From RYN-230 sp963717125 (GTDB lineage: Bacteria; Actinomycetota; Actinomycetes; Streptosporangiales; Streptosporangiaceae): a stretch of DNA of 64,000 nt. The DNA is taken from the NCBI GenBank assembly GCA_963717125.1, contig CAVQVG010000007.1:372001-436000 (forward strand). Direction: 5' to 3'. The notes under the pieces are model-generated. The model searched no databases and was not told the origin of the DNA. It saw only the letters and a list, made by a program, of their open reading frames with translations. Numbering within the stretch: position 1 is the stretch's first letter; every line of letters starts with the position of its first letter. A program made the position numbers and the translations under genes. Shown piece by piece: positions 43,561 to 52,476 of this stretch.

Positions 43561-44427
43561 ATGCCGCGACATGGCAAGAAGACTTTGTTTTCCGGACGGG
43601 TCTTCCGGGCCAGGCGGTCGATCTGGACCATCGGGCTGGCCAGCGCGGCGCTCATCGCGGCGGCGGCCGCGACTCCGAACGCGCTGGGCGCGGAAGGGCT
43701 GGCCGTCCGGCTGGCCGCCGCGGTGAAGGCGCTGCCCCGCAAGGCCCCGGCGGTGCCGCCTGCCCTGCTGCACGGCCGGTTCTATAACGGCACCCCCGCC
43801 GTGGGCGCCCTGTTCACCACCAGCTCCGGTCGCCTGGGCCAGCACTTCTGCACCGGCGGCGTGGTGGCCAGCCCGGCCGGTGACCTGGTCATCACGGCGG
43901 CGCACTGCATGCAGGGCAAGCGGGCCGGCGACGTGGACTTCGTCCCGGAATACCACCGCAGCCAGCAGCCGTTCGGCGTGTGGACCGTCACCCAGGTGTT
44001 CGTGGACCGGGCCTGGGCCTCGTCCAAGAACCCCAACGACGACGTCGCGTTCCTGGTCGTGGCCCAGTCCGGCGACGCCACCCCGATCCAGTCCCTGACC
44101 GGCGGCGAGAAGCTGGGCACGGGCTGGAAGCCGGTGCAGAAGGTCCAGGTCATCGGCTACCCGGATGGCAGGCAGCGGCCGATCACCTGCACCTCGACGA
44201 CCCGGGCCTTCGGCTCGCACCAGATGGAGTTCGACTGCGGCGGGTACACCAACGGGACCAGCGGCGGGCCGTTCCTGGCCAACGTGCACCCGGCCACCGG
44301 CCTGGGCACGGTCATCGGCGTGATCGGCGGCTACGAGGAGGGTGGGGACACCCCGTCGGTGTCCTACTCGGCCCGGTTCGGCACGTCGGTGCGCGCGCTG
44401 TACAACAAGGCCGTGGCCAAGAACTGA
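43561..44427 (+). CDS. Secreted trypsin-like (S1) serine protease
   Basis: 288 residues. Signal segment SIWTIGLASAALIAAAAA after a basic n-region, possibly with a short pro-part. Triad: His in VITAAHCMQ, Asp in NDDVAFLVV, Ser in TSGGPFLAN. The last Cys pair (PITCTST, FDCGGY) probably forms the usual disulfide. ATG 43561 is chosen over upstream 43501 because AGGAGG precedes it. Ends 11 bases from the convergent aldo/keto reductase gene, with no room for a terminator. Confidence 0.9.
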   Translation: MPRHGKKTLFSGRVFRARRSIWTIGLASAALIAAAAATPNALGAEGLAVRLAAAVKALPRKAPAVPPALLHGRFYNGTPAVGALFTTSSGRLGQHFCTGGVVASPAGDLVITAAHCMQGKRAGDVDFVPEYHRSQQPFGVWTVTQVFVDRAWASSKNPNDDVAFLVVAQSGDATPIQSLTGGEKLGTGWKPVQKVQVIGYPDGRQRPITCTSTTRAFGSHQMEFDCGGYTNGTSGGPFLANVHPATGLGTVIGVIGGYEEGGDTPSVSYSARFGTSVRALYNKAVAKN

Positions 44428-44438
44428 GCCAGCCGGAC

Positions 44439-45395
44439 TCAGCCCGCGCCACCCGGCGGCGGGACGATCGCGTCCAGCTCGGACAGCTCGGCCGCGGACG
44501 GGACCCAGTCCGCCGCGGCCACGTTCGCCTTGATCTGGTCCGGTGCGGTGGCCCCGGCGATCACCGACGCGCAGCCGGGCTGCGCGGCCAGCCCGCCGAT
44601 GGCCACGTCGAGCAGGCTGACGCCGTGCTCCGCGGCCCACCCGCTCAGCGCCGCCACCCGGTCCAGCTTCGGCTCGGTAACATACCCCGGCCGGCTGGCC
44701 AGCCGGGTGCCCGGGGCAGGCGCCTGGCCGCGCTGGACCTTGCCGGTGAGCAGGCCGTTGGCCAGCGGGTAGTACGGCAGCACGCCGAGCCCGAAGTGCC
44801 GGGCCGCGGGGACCAGCTCCGCTTCGGCCGCCCGCTCCAGCAGCGACCACTCGTTCTGCGCGGAGATGAACGCCTCGGTGCCGGCCTGCCGGGCCAGGTG
44901 CGCGGCATCGGCGGTCTGCCAGCCGGACAGGTTGGAGTGCCCGAGGTAGCGCACCTTGCCCTCGGTGACCAGCTCGCTCAGCGCGTGCAGGGTCTCCTCG
45001 ATCGGGGTGTCCGGGTCCGGGGTGTGCAGCTGGTAGAGGTCCAGGTAGTCGGTGCGCAGGCGGCGCAGCGAGGCGGTCACGGCCCGGCGGATGTAGGCCC
45101 GGCCGCCCTTGGCCCCGGCCGCGGGCCCGAAGCCCATGTCCACGCTCTGATGGCCGAACTTGGTGGCCAGGACGATCTGGTCGCGCCGGCTGCCCAGCAG
45201 CTGGCCGAGCATCTCCTCGGAGCCGCCGCGGTTGCCGTAGATATCCGCGGTGTCGAACAGGGTGATGCCCGCGTCGATGGCCGCGTCCACCACGGCCCGG
45301 GTCTGCTCCAGGTCCATCCGGCCGCCGAAGTTATTGCAGCCGAGCCCGGCCACCGACACGAGCAGCCCGCTGTTACCCAATGACCTGAAGCGCAT
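44439..45395 (-). CDS. Aldo/keto reductase
   Basis: 318 residues. Tetrad Asp/Tyr in LFDTADIYGNRGGSE, Lys in VLATKFGHQ, His in LDLYQLHTPDPDTP; C-terminal SVIAGATAPDQIKAN binds NADP. Resembles the actinobacterial group of YghZ/Tas-like enzymes. ATG 45395 is preceded by GGCAGGG. Divergent from an XRE regulator with 208 bases between, in which no clear operator is seen. Confidence 0.9.
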   Translation of the reverse strand: MRFRSLGNSGLLVSVAGLGCNNFGGRMDLEQTRAVVDAAIDAGITLFDTADIYGNRGGSEEMLGQLLGSRRDQIVLATKFGHQSVDMGFGPAAGAKGGRAYIRRAVTASLRRLRTDYLDLYQLHTPDPDTPIEETLHALSELVTEGKVRYLGHSNLSGWQTADAAHLARQAGTEAFISAQNEWSLLERAAEAELVPAARHFGLGVLPYYPLANGLLTGKVQRGQAPAPGTRLASRPGYVTEPKLDRVAALSGWAAEHGVSLLDVAIGGLAAQPGCASVIAGATAPDQIKANVAAADWVPSAAELSELDAIVPPPGGAG

Positions 45396-45603
45396 GACCC
45401 TGCCTCTGCTGGAGACGACCCTGAGCAAGGATGGTAACCACTCTTCGCGGCGCGACCGCGCGCCGGGGTGCTGGGCAATGGTGCAGGCGATAGAATCCCA
45501 AAAGCTGCTGAAATGGGCGGCCCCCGCCACGCACTTTTCCCCTCCTGATAGGCAGCCCCGGCGCCAGACCGGTGCGCGCGCTCTCCCGAGAGGAAGTGGG
45601 TCG

Positions 45604-46464
45604 ATGGCAGACGCGGTCGGCGGCCCCACGGTGCTGCGGCTGCTGCTCGGGGCCCAGCTGCGCCGCCTGCGCGAAAGCCAGGCCATCAGCGCGCAGGAGG
45701 CGGCGCGGGCAATCCGGGGATCGGAATCCAAGATCAGCCGGATAGAGCTGGGCCGGAATGCCGTCCGCGAGATTGACATCGCCGACCTGCTCACCTTGTA
45801 CGGCATAACTGACAAGGCCGAGCGCGAGCAATTGCTGTCCCTGGCCAGCCGGGCCAACCAGCCGGGCTGGTGGCACCGGTATCACGACGTACTGCCGCCG
45901 TGGTTCCAGGCCTACATCGGGCTGGAAGAATCGGCCCAGTCGATCCGCAGCTACGACGCGCAGTTCGTGCCCGGCCTGCTGCAGACCGAAGAATACGCCG
46001 CCGCCGTGCTGGCCCTCGGCGACTTCTCGCTGGACGAGGCGGAGCGTCTGGTGGTGCTGCGCAAGGAGCGCCAGCGGCACTTCGCCGCGGGCGGTACCCG
46101 GCTGTGGGCGATCGTGGACGAGGTGGCGCTGCGCCGCCCGGTCGGCGGCCCGGCGGTGCTCGGCCGCCAGTTGGAGTACCTCCGCGAAACCTGCCGCCAG
46201 CCGTGGCTCACCCTGCAGATCACCCCGTTCCCCACGGTGAGCCATGCCGCGCCCGGCTCGTTCAGCATCCTGCGCTTCGCTGACCCCGGCCTGCCGGACA
46301 TGGTCTACACGGAGCAGTTGTCCAGCGCCACCTACATCGACAAGCGCACCGAGGTAGAGCCGTATCTGCTGGCCCTGGAGCGGCTCAGCCTGGTCAGCGC
46401 GCCTCCAGGCGAATCACCGGACATCCTCCGCGCCATCGTGACCGAGGTAGCCGGGACCCGATGA
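45604..46464 (+). CDS. XRE-type regulator with DUF5753 domain (WhiJ-like)
   Basis: 286 residues. HTH at about 15-70: LGAQLRRLRESQAISAQEAA, GSESKISRIELGRN. The rest is DUF5753: ANQPGWWHRYHDVLPPWFQA, YDAQFVPGLLQTEEYAAAVL, TLQITPFPTVSHAAPGSF. In streptomycetes such proteins pair with DUF397 partners and influence development or antibiotic production. GAGGAAGTGGG upstream of ATG 45604. Confidence 0.92.
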   Translation: MADAVGGPTVLRLLLGAQLRRLRESQAISAQEAARAIRGSESKISRIELGRNAVREIDIADLLTLYGITDKAEREQLLSLASRANQPGWWHRYHDVLPPWFQAYIGLEESAQSIRSYDAQFVPGLLQTEEYAAAVLALGDFSLDEAERLVVLRKERQRHFAAGGTRLWAIVDEVALRRPVGGPAVLGRQLEYLRETCRQPWLTLQITPFPTVSHAAPGSFSILRFADPGLPDMVYTEQLSSATYIDKRTEVEPYLLALERLSLVSAPPGESPDILRAIVTEVAGTR

Positions 46465-46501
46465 GCTGCTTAACGCCCCCTGGCGGCTGGTCCCGCCGCC
46501 G

Positions 46502-46529
46502 GGTGCCCGGCCCTGAGTGGCCGGGCACC
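46502..46529. terminator. Bidirectional hairpin between XRE and DUF397 genes
   Basis: GGTGCCCGGCC pairs fully with GGCCGGGCACC around CTGAGT, between two convergent genes. Confidence 0.75.
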
Positions 46530-46544
46530 AGCGGCGGCCCACCC

Positions 46545-46760
46545 CTAGCGGACCGGCAGGTCGAACTCGCCGTTCCGCACCCCGGCCAGGAACGCCACCC
46601 ACTCGCGGCGGTTGAACACGTGCGGCGCCTTGCTGATGTCCTTGGAGTCGCGCACCGCGACCAGCCCGGTGGGCAGGTGCGCCACTTCCACGCAGCCGGT
46701 GACGCTGGAGGCGCTGCTCTTGAACCAGCGCGCATTGGTGAAATCAGGGGTCATCCCCAT
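46545..46760 (-). CDS. DUF397 protein
   Basis: 71 residues with the family pattern ARWFKSSASS, GCVEVAHLP, VAVRDSKD, and REWVAFLAGVRNGEFDL. DUF397 proteins are small partners, often antagonists, of XRE/DUF5753 regulators. AAGGGAC precedes ATG 46760. It follows its cognate regulator gene by 43 bases on the same strand. Confidence 0.93.
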   Translation of the reverse strand: MGMTPDFTNARWFKSSASSVTGCVEVAHLPTGLVAVRDSKDISKAPHVFNRREWVAFLAGVRNGEFDLPVR

Positions 46761-46803
46761 GTCCCTTCTGTGCTGTTAGAGGACTACCTTTGCGAAATTC
46801 TGG

Positions 46804-47658
46804 TCAGGCGGGCCGGTCGGCCATTCTTCCGATCAATTTCACGGTATCAGCCGGAGACAGCGCAGCTGCCCGCAGCAGGTCAAAAACCTCGGCGCGGGCC
46901 CGCACGTCGGATTCTCTTTCCAGATAGGCGTGACCAGTGACGCCTTCCGCGTAGACCACGTCCGGATCACCGCGCTCCGGAAACTCCAGAATGCAGAACG
47001 GGCCGTTCAGCGCCGGGTGCACACCGCTGGAAAGCGGCAGCACCTGCAGCGTCACGTGCGGCCACTGGCTTGCCTCGAGCAGCCATTCCAGCTGGCCGCG
47101 CATGACCTCCGGGCCGCCGATCAGCCGGGAGATCACCGGCTCGTCCAGGATGCACCACAGCTTCACCGGGTCGGCGCGGGTGAGCACCTTCTGCCGCTCC
47201 ATCCGCAACTCCACCGCGCGCTCGATCTGCCTGGGGTGCTGGCGCCGCCGCACCGAGGTCATCACCGTCCGGGCGTAGGCCTCGGTCTGCAGCAGGCCGT
47301 GCACCACCTGGTCCTCGAACACGCGCAGCGCGGCCGCCTCGGCCTCCAGCCCGACATAAACGTCGAAGCCGGTCGGCAGCACGTCGTCATAGACCGCCCA
47401 CCAGCCTTTGCGGTGACCCTCCCGGGCCATCTCGGTGAGCACCTGGCGCTGCCCCGGGTCGACCACGCCGTACATCTCGAACATCGTGGCCAGGTAGGCC
47501 GTCCGGGTCGGCGCCTTGCCGGTCTCGATGCGGGACAGAGTTGACGCGGCCAGCCCCAGTTTGTCCGCGGCCTCTTCCAGCTTGAAGGAATGCGCCTCGC
47601 GCAGCCGTCTTAACTCAGACCCGAGCCGGCGCCGCCGGACCGTAGGACCGATCGACAC
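46804..47658 (-). CDS. XRE-type regulator with DUF5753 domain (WhiJ-like), DUF397 partner
   Basis: 284 residues. HTH at about 10-65: LGSELRRLREAHSFKLEEAA, LAASTLSRIETGKAPT. DUF5753: REGHRKGWWAVYDDVLPTGF, VVHGLLQTEAYARTVM, TLQVLPLSSGVHPALNG. GTG 47658 has GGAGG 7 bases upstream, better than ATG 47781. Forms an operon with the DUF397 gene and diverges from an ATPase-fold gene, the WhiJ/DUF397/AbaA-like arrangement known from Streptomyces. A perfect palindrome at 47769 is a candidate operator. Confidence 0.92.
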   Translation of the reverse strand: MSIGPTVRRRRLGSELRRLREAHSFKLEEAADKLGLAASTLSRIETGKAPTRTAYLATMFEMYGVVDPGQRQVLTEMAREGHRKGWWAVYDDVLPTGFDVYVGLEAEAAALRVFEDQVVHGLLQTEAYARTVMTSVRRRQHPRQIERAVELRMERQKVLTRADPVKLWCILDEPVISRLIGGPEVMRGQLEWLLEASQWPHVTLQVLPLSSGVHPALNGPFCILEFPERGDPDVVYAEGVTGHAYLERESDVRARAEVFDLLRAAALSPADTVKLIGRMADRPA

Positions 47659-47987
47659 GAGCGCCTCCCCTCCCCGGCAGGCAGATCTGGGCGCCGCCCC
47701 CCAGCGCTCCGGGCAGGCGCGACCGCAGGCTGCGGTATGCGAAGTAACGATACTGGACTTGCGAAGCGGATGAGATCTCATCTGAAATTTCGTAGCTCAT
47801 ATTTGTGCTACGCACTTGCGTGAGATGCACGCCCACACCATCATAGATCTGACAGGCCGTATCTGACCCGCTACTAAGCGGGCTGAGACATCTTGGTACC
47901 GGCGCTGTGGGGGGCCCTGCGGGGACACGGCGGAGTGAAGCATGGCCTCCTCCCAACGTGCACGGGCCCCGAAGGAGCGCAGCTGAG
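47659..47987. promoter_or_regulatory. Divergent regulatory region of the WhiJ-like cluster
   Basis: AT-rich for this genome. A perfect 14-bp palindrome GATGAGATCTCATC lies at 47769-47782; TGAGAT recurs at about 47821 and AGATCTGA at about 47846. GTAGC/GCTAC arms flank CTCATATTTGT nearby. These are reasonable binding sites for the XRE regulator. No gene is seen. Confidence 0.45.
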
Positions 47988-48437
47988 ATGGCAGCGACCA
48001 CCCCCGCGATGACCTCTGGCGTGAGCCTGGACGCGGAGCGCCCAGGCCCGGCGCCGGTCATCGCGGGCAGCCTCACCCTCCCCGGCCAGACCCGGAACGT
48101 GGCCGAGGCCAGGGCGTTCGTCGCCAAGACGCTCGGCCCCCGGCATCCCTGCCACGACGTCGCCGTTTTACTGTGCTCTGAGCTCGTCACCAACGCCGTC
48201 GTGCACACCGCCTCCGGGCAGCCTGGTGGGACGGTCACGATCGTGGTGCTCCGGCTCGCCGACGCGGTGCGGGTCGAGGTCATCGACCATGGCTCCGCGT
48301 CCAGCACCCCGGTGGTGAAGGGCGAGGTGCTCGCGCCGGACGGGCACGGCCTGTTCCTGGTCAACCAGCTGGCCGACAGCTGGGGCTATGTCCTGGACCA
48401 GGTAGGCACCACAGTGTGGTTCCGGCTTACCGGCTGA
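47988..48437 (+). CDS. ATP-binding protein of the anti-sigma-factor kinase (HATPase_c_2) fold
   Basis: 149 residues. N box LLCSELVTNAVVHTAS, then VEVIDHGS (G1-like) and GHGLFLVNQLADSWGY (G2). These RsbW/SpoIIAB-like proteins bind sigma factors or anti-anti-sigma partners, or act as orphan regulators in streptomycetes. GAAGGAG lies 11 bases before ATG 47988. Divergent from the WhiJ-like/DUF397 pair. Confidence 0.9.
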   Translation: MAATTPAMTSGVSLDAERPGPAPVIAGSLTLPGQTRNVAEARAFVAKTLGPRHPCHDVAVLLCSELVTNAVVHTASGQPGGTVTIVVLRLADAVRVEVIDHGSASSTPVVKGEVLAPDGHGLFLVNQLADSWGYVLDQVGTTVWFRLTG

Positions 48438-48487
48438 GCTGCTTACCGGGTAAACCGCGGCGGCGCCAGGCGGCCGCCAGCCAAGCG

Positions 48488-48543
48488 ACCGGCCGCCCTC
48501 CCCGACAGCGCAGTCGCGCGGCCCCCGGGGGAGGGCGGCCGGT
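48488..48543. terminator. Bidirectional 16-bp stem terminator
   Basis: ACCGGCCGCCCTCCCC (48488-48503) pairs fully with 48528-48543 around a 24-base loop, between the convergent ATPase-fold gene and der. Confidence 0.8.
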
Positions 48544-48555
48544 TCATGGCCAGGC

Positions 48556-49968
48556 TCAGCGGTCCTGGCCGGGCCGGCCGCCGCGGCGGCCGTCCCGCCG
48601 GTCGCGCAGCCGCAGCGACACCCGGAGCGGGCTGCCCTCGAAGCCGAACTCTTCGCGCAGCCGCCGCTCGATGAACCGGCGGTAGCCAGCCTCCAGGAAA
48701 CCGGAGGTGAACAGCACGATGTGCGGCGGCCGGATACCGGCCTGGGTGGCGAAAAGGATCTTCGGCTGGCGGCCGCCCCTGGACGGCGGCGGGGTGGCCG
48801 CGACGACCTCGGTGAGCCAGGCGTTCAGCCGGCCGGTGGGCACCCGGGTTTCCCAGCTGTCCAGGGCCAGCTCGATCGCGGGCACCAGCTTCTCCACGTG
48901 CCGCCCGGTCTTGGCCGAGATGTTGATCCGCGGCGCCCAGCGCGCGGTGTGCAGCTGGCGGTCGATCTCCCGGTCCAGCTGGGCCCGCCGCTCCTCGTCC
49001 ACCAGGTCCCACTTGTTGTACGCGATGACCAGCGCGCGGCCAGCCTCGATGACCATGGACACGATGCGCAGGTCCTGCTCGGTGAGCGGCTCGCTGGCGT
49101 CCACCAGGACCACGGCCACCTCGGCCCGGTCCAGCGCCCCGGAGGTGCGCAGCGCCGCGTAGAAGTCCGCCCCCTGGCTCTGGCTGGCCCGCCGCCGGAT
49201 GCCCGCGGTGTCCACGAACCGCCAGGTGGTGCCGCCCAGCTCGATGAGCTCGTCCACCGGGTCCCGGGTCGTCCCGGCCACCTCGTCCACCAGCACCCGG
49301 TTCTGCCCGGCCAGCTTGTTCAGCAGGCTGGACTTACCCACGTTGGGGCGGCCGATGAGCGCGATGCGCCGCGGCCCGCCCTCGGCGCCGATCTGCTCGC
49401 GGGGCGCCTCCGGCAGCGCGTCCAGCACCACGTCGAGCAGGTCGCCGCTGCCCCGGCCGTGCAGCGCGCTGACCGGGAGTGGCTCGCCGAGGCCCAGCGA
49501 CCACAGCGCGGCCGCGGCCGGCTCGGCGATCTCGCTGTCCACCTTGTTGGCTGCGAGCACCACCGGCTTCCCGGACCGGCGCAGCACCGCGGCCACCGCG
49601 TCGTCCGCGTCGGTGACCCCGACCACCGCGTCCACCACGAACAGCACCGCGTCGGCGGCGTTGACCGCGACCCGGGCCTGGGCGGTGACCTGCTCGGCCA
49701 GCTGCCGGCTGGCCTGGCCTTCCTCGGTACCCGGGAACGGCTCCCAGCCGCCGGTATCCACCAGGGTGAACGCCCGGCCACGCCAGGTGGCGTCGTACGT
49801 CACCCGGTCCCTGGTCACCCCGGGGACGTCCTGCACCACCGCCTGCCTGCTGCCGAGAATCCGGTTGACCAGAGTCGACTTGCCCACGTTGGGCCGGCCG
49901 ACCACGGCCACCACCGGGGCGGGCAGCTCGTCCGGCGCCACATCGGCGTGCACGGCCCGCTCGGTCAT
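48556..49968 (-). CDS. der: Ribosome-assembly GTPase Der (EngA)
   Basis: 470 residues with two G domains in series: GRPNVGKSTLVN ... NKVD, then GRPNVGKSSLLN ... NKWD, and a C-terminal KH-like domain (RRFIERRLREEFGFEGSPLR). Der acts in late 50S assembly. ATG 49968 overlaps the cmk stop (ATGA). Confidence 0.97.
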   Translation of the reverse strand: MTERAVHADVAPDELPAPVVAVVGRPNVGKSTLVNRILGSRQAVVQDVPGVTRDRVTYDATWRGRAFTLVDTGGWEPFPGTEEGQASRQLAEQVTAQARVAVNAADAVLFVVDAVVGVTDADDAVAAVLRRSGKPVVLAANKVDSEIAEPAAAALWSLGLGEPLPVSALHGRGSGDLLDVVLDALPEAPREQIGAEGGPRRIALIGRPNVGKSSLLNKLAGQNRVLVDEVAGTTRDPVDELIELGGTTWRFVDTAGIRRRASQSQGADFYAALRTSGALDRAEVAVVLVDASEPLTEQDLRIVSMVIEAGRALVIAYNKWDLVDEERRAQLDREIDRQLHTARWAPRINISAKTGRHVEKLVPAIELALDSWETRVPTGRLNAWLTEVVAATPPPSRGGRQPKILFATQAGIRPPHIVLFTSGFLEAGYRRFIERRLREEFGFEGSPLRVSLRLRDRRDGRRGGRPGQDR

Positions 49969-50654
49969 CTCGACCACGCCGCACCGGCCCGCTGCCGGGC
50001 CAGGTCCATGATCGTGCCGATCACCTCGGCCAGGTCCAGCCGGGTCGAATCGATCTGCACCGCGTCCGCGGCCTTGGCCGTCTGCGGGGCATCCGCGCTG
50101 TCCCGGCGCTGCTGCTCGGCCTGGGTGACCGCCGGGGTCGCACCGGGATCGGCGGCCAGGTCCGCGCTGCGCCGCTCGGCCCGGGCCGTCTCGCTGGCAA
50201 TCAGGAACACCTTGACCGGGGCGTCCGGGGCGACGACGGTGCCGATATCCCGGCCCTCGGCGACGATCCCGGACCCGGCCGCGCAGGTCCGCGCGATGAT
50301 GTCCTGCTGCATAGCGACCAGCCGCACCCGCACGGCCGGGACCGAGGCCACGGCGCTGACCGCGTTGGACACCTCCCGGGTGCGGATCAGCGCGGTCACG
50401 TCGGTGCCGTCCACCGTGATCCACGGCTGCCCGGGGTCAGTGCCCACTTCGAGTACCGGCTGCCCGGCCTGCCCGGCGACCCCCGCCGCGTCGTGCACCG
50501 CGATCCCGCGCTGCAGCATCCACCAGGTCAAGGCGCGGTACATGGCCCCGGTGTCCAGATAGCGCAGCCCGAGGTTGCTGGCCACGCCGCGGGCGGCGGT
50601 GGACTTGCCGGACCCGGCCGGGCCGTCCACGGCGATGATTAGGCAGTCGGTCAC
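49965..50654 (-). CDS. cmk: Cytidylate kinase
   Basis: 229 residues. P-loop AVDGPAGSGKST, YLDTGAMYRALTW, VAEGRDIGTVVAPDA and the lid Arg-rich segment SETARAERRSADL are all present. It phosphorylates CMP/dCMP. GTG start; 10 bases after tyrA, overlapping der. Confidence 0.97.
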   Translation of the reverse strand: MTDCLIIAVDGPAGSGKSTAARGVASNLGLRYLDTGAMYRALTWWMLQRGIAVHDAAGVAGQAGQPVLEVGTDPGQPWITVDGTDVTALIRTREVSNAVSAVASVPAVRVRLVAMQQDIIARTCAAGSGIVAEGRDIGTVVAPDAPVKVFLIASETARAERRSADLAADPGATPAVTQAEQQRRDSADAPQTAKAADAVQIDSTRLDLAEVIGTIMDLARQRAGAAWSR

Positions 50655-50664
50655 GCAGGCGATG

Positions 50665-52077
50665 TTACCGGCGCACCGGCCATCCGTTCGCCGCGAGTGC
50701 CTCCGTGAGCGGCCCGACGGCGTCCGGGCGGACGGTCAGTTCCGCCACGCCGACCGCCAGCCCGGGTGAATGCTCGATGCCGACGTCCTCGATGTTGACC
50801 CCGGCCTCGCCCGCCGCCTGGAACAACCGGGCCAGCTCGCCGGGCTCGTCCCGGATCACCACCTGGACCTGGGTGTCGGCCCGGGCCGGGCCACCCCGCT
50901 TGCCGGGCAGCCGCGCCACCCCCGCGACGCCCTGGTCCAGCAGCGCGGCCAGCAGCTTGAGTTCAGCGGCCGGCCCAGCGCCGGGTGCCTGGCGAGCCGC
51001 TACCTCGGCCAGTTCCTCGGCCACCGCGATCAGGTCCGCGCCCGCCGCGGCCAGCACGTCCGCGACCGGCGCCGCGTTGGCCGCCAGGATCTGCGTCCAC
51101 AGCCGGGTGTCACCCGCCGCTATCCGGGTCACGTCGCGCAGCCCCTGGCCGGCCAGGGCCAGCGCGCCGTCCCGCGCCTCGGTCAGCCGGGCGGCCATCG
51201 CGGCCGACACCACGTGGGGGGCGTGCGAGACGAGCGCGACCCAGGCGTCGTGCTCGGCCGGGTCGGCCAGCACCGGCTCCGCGCCACAGGCCCGGGCCAG
51301 CGCCGCGACGGCGGCAACGCCCGCGGCGGGAATGCCGGCGCCGTGGCAGACCACCCACGGCCGGCCCAGGAACAGGTCAGCCCGGGCCGCGGCCGGGCCG
51401 GACCGCTCCCGCCCGGCCAGCGGGTGCCCGGGCACGAACGACTCCAGGTCGCAGCCCAGCGCGGCGGCCTGGGCCAGCGGCTGGCTCTTCACGCTGGCCA
51501 CGTCGGTGTACCAGCGGGCCAGGCCGCGGGCCTGCGCAGCGGCCAGGGTGCCCGCGACCGCGGCCGGCGGCACCGCCAGCACGGCGATGTCGGCTGGGCC
51601 CTCCGGCGGGGGGTCATACGGGGTGGCGCCCGGTTCCGCGGGTCCGGTACCCGCGCTGAGACCGGGGCGGCTCGCCGCCGCTCGGCGCGGAGCGGCGATC
51701 GGGGGGTCCGGGGGGTCGTCCCCCCCTCGTCCGCGGCGGCTCGCCGCCGCTCGGCGCGGAGCGGCGATCGGGGGGTCCGGGGGGTCGTCCCCCCCTCGTC
51801 CGGGGCGGCTCGCCGCCGCTCGGCGCGGAGCGGCGATCGGGGGGTCCGGGGGGTCGTCCCCCCGGGTAGACAGAGCCAGGAGCTCGCCCGCGCCGATGGC
51901 GGCGGCCAGCCGGGCGGCGGCCGGGTCGGCGTCGGCCAGCCAGACGGTCACCCCCCGGGACCGCAGGGCCAGCGCCACCGAGGTGCCCATCAGGCCGGTT
52001 CCGATGATGACCGCGCTGGCCGGGGCCGGGCCCTCCGGGGGGCGCCCCACGGGCTGGCTCACGGCGGGCTGGCTCAC
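50665..52077 (-). CDS. tyrA: Prephenate dehydrogenase with ACT domain and an internal 23-residue triplicate insertion
   Basis: 470 residues. NAD-binding motif VIIGTGLMGTSVALAL, then a prephenate-dehydrogenase core (WYTDVASVKS, FVPGHPLAGRERSG, HAPHVVSAAMA) and a C-terminal ACT domain (VVIRDEPGELARLFQAAGEA). Between the third and fourth strands of the Rossmann fold is an insertion of three 23-residue repeats (GGDDPPDPPIAAPRRAAASR) from a 69-base tandem repeat at 51662-51868, in frame. Makes 4-hydroxyphenylpyruvate for tyrosine. GTG overlaps the aroH stop (GTGA). Confidence 0.93.
   Translation of the reverse strand: MSQPAVSQPVGRPPEGPAPASAVIIGTGLMGTSVALALRSRGVTVWLADADPAAARLAAAIGAGELLALSTRGDDPPDPPIAAPRRAAASRPGRGGDDPPDPPIAAPRRAAASRRGRGGDDPPDPPIAAPRRAAASRPGLSAGTGPAEPGATPYDPPPEGPADIAVLAVPPAAVAGTLAAAQARGLARWYTDVASVKSQPLAQAAALGCDLESFVPGHPLAGRERSGPAAARADLFLGRPWVVCHGAGIPAAGVAAVAALARACGAEPVLADPAEHDAWVALVSHAPHVVSAAMAARLTEARDGALALAGQGLRDVTRIAAGDTRLWTQILAANAAPVADVLAAAGADLIAVAEELAEVAARQAPGAGPAAELKLLAALLDQGVAGVARLPGKRGGPARADTQVQVVIRDEPGELARLFQAAGEAGVNIEDVGIEHSPGLAVGVAELTVRPDAVGPLTEALAANGWPVRR
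51662..51868. repeat. Three tandem copies of a 69-base palindrome-rich unit inside tyrA
   Basis: Copies start at equivalent points 51668, 51737 and 51806, period exactly 69, nearly identical. Each unit contains GGCGGCTCGCCGCC-type and GGGGGGTCGTCCCCCC-type hairpins. The period is a multiple of three, so tyrA stays open. Confidence 0.95.
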
Positions 52078-52436
52078 TGCGCGATATCCAGCCGTAGCGC
52101 GGCCGCGCCACGCAGGTACACGTGCTGCATGGCGGAGCGCGGCTTGGCCGTCTCCACGTGCATGAGCAGCCGGACCACCCGGGGCATCCCGTGCGGCACC
52201 GCGATCTCGGTGGTGCACAGCAACGGCACGTCCTGGAACCCGATCTTGCGGGCGGCCAGCGCCGGGAACTCCGCGGTGAGATCGGGCGTCCCGGTGAAGA
52301 CCACGCTGATCACGTCGTCGGTGTGCAGGCGGTTGCGCTCCATCACCTCGGCGACCAGTTCGGTGGTGCCCTCCAGGATGGCCTCCCGGTCGTTCGCCTC
52401 CACCTGGACCGCACCGCGGATTGCCCTGACCGCCAC
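52074..52436 (-). CDS. aroH: Chorismate mutase, AroH type
   Basis: 120 residues: AVRAIRGAVQVEANDREAIL at the N-terminus, DDVISVVFTGTPDLTAEFPA, and MQHVYLRGAAALR with the active-site residues near the end. AroH-type trimeric mutase converts chorismate to prephenate, feeding the adjacent tyrA. GTG 52436 preceded by AAGGAG at 7 bases is chosen over 52481. Overlaps tyrA by 4 bases. Confidence 0.95.
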   Translation of the reverse strand: MAVRAIRGAVQVEANDREAILEGTTELVAEVMERNRLHTDDVISVVFTGTPDLTAEFPALAARKIGFQDVPLLCTTEIAVPHGMPRVVRLLMHVETAKPRSAMQHVYLRGAAALRLDIAQ

Positions 52437-52476
52437 CAGCCTGCTCCTTCTTGCCGTCAGTTCCGGCGAGTTGTCA

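Noticed and set aside
51662..51868. CRISPR or microsatellite interpretation of the 69-base repeat
   Set aside because: Copies are contiguous without spacers, in frame inside tyrA, and palindrome-rich.
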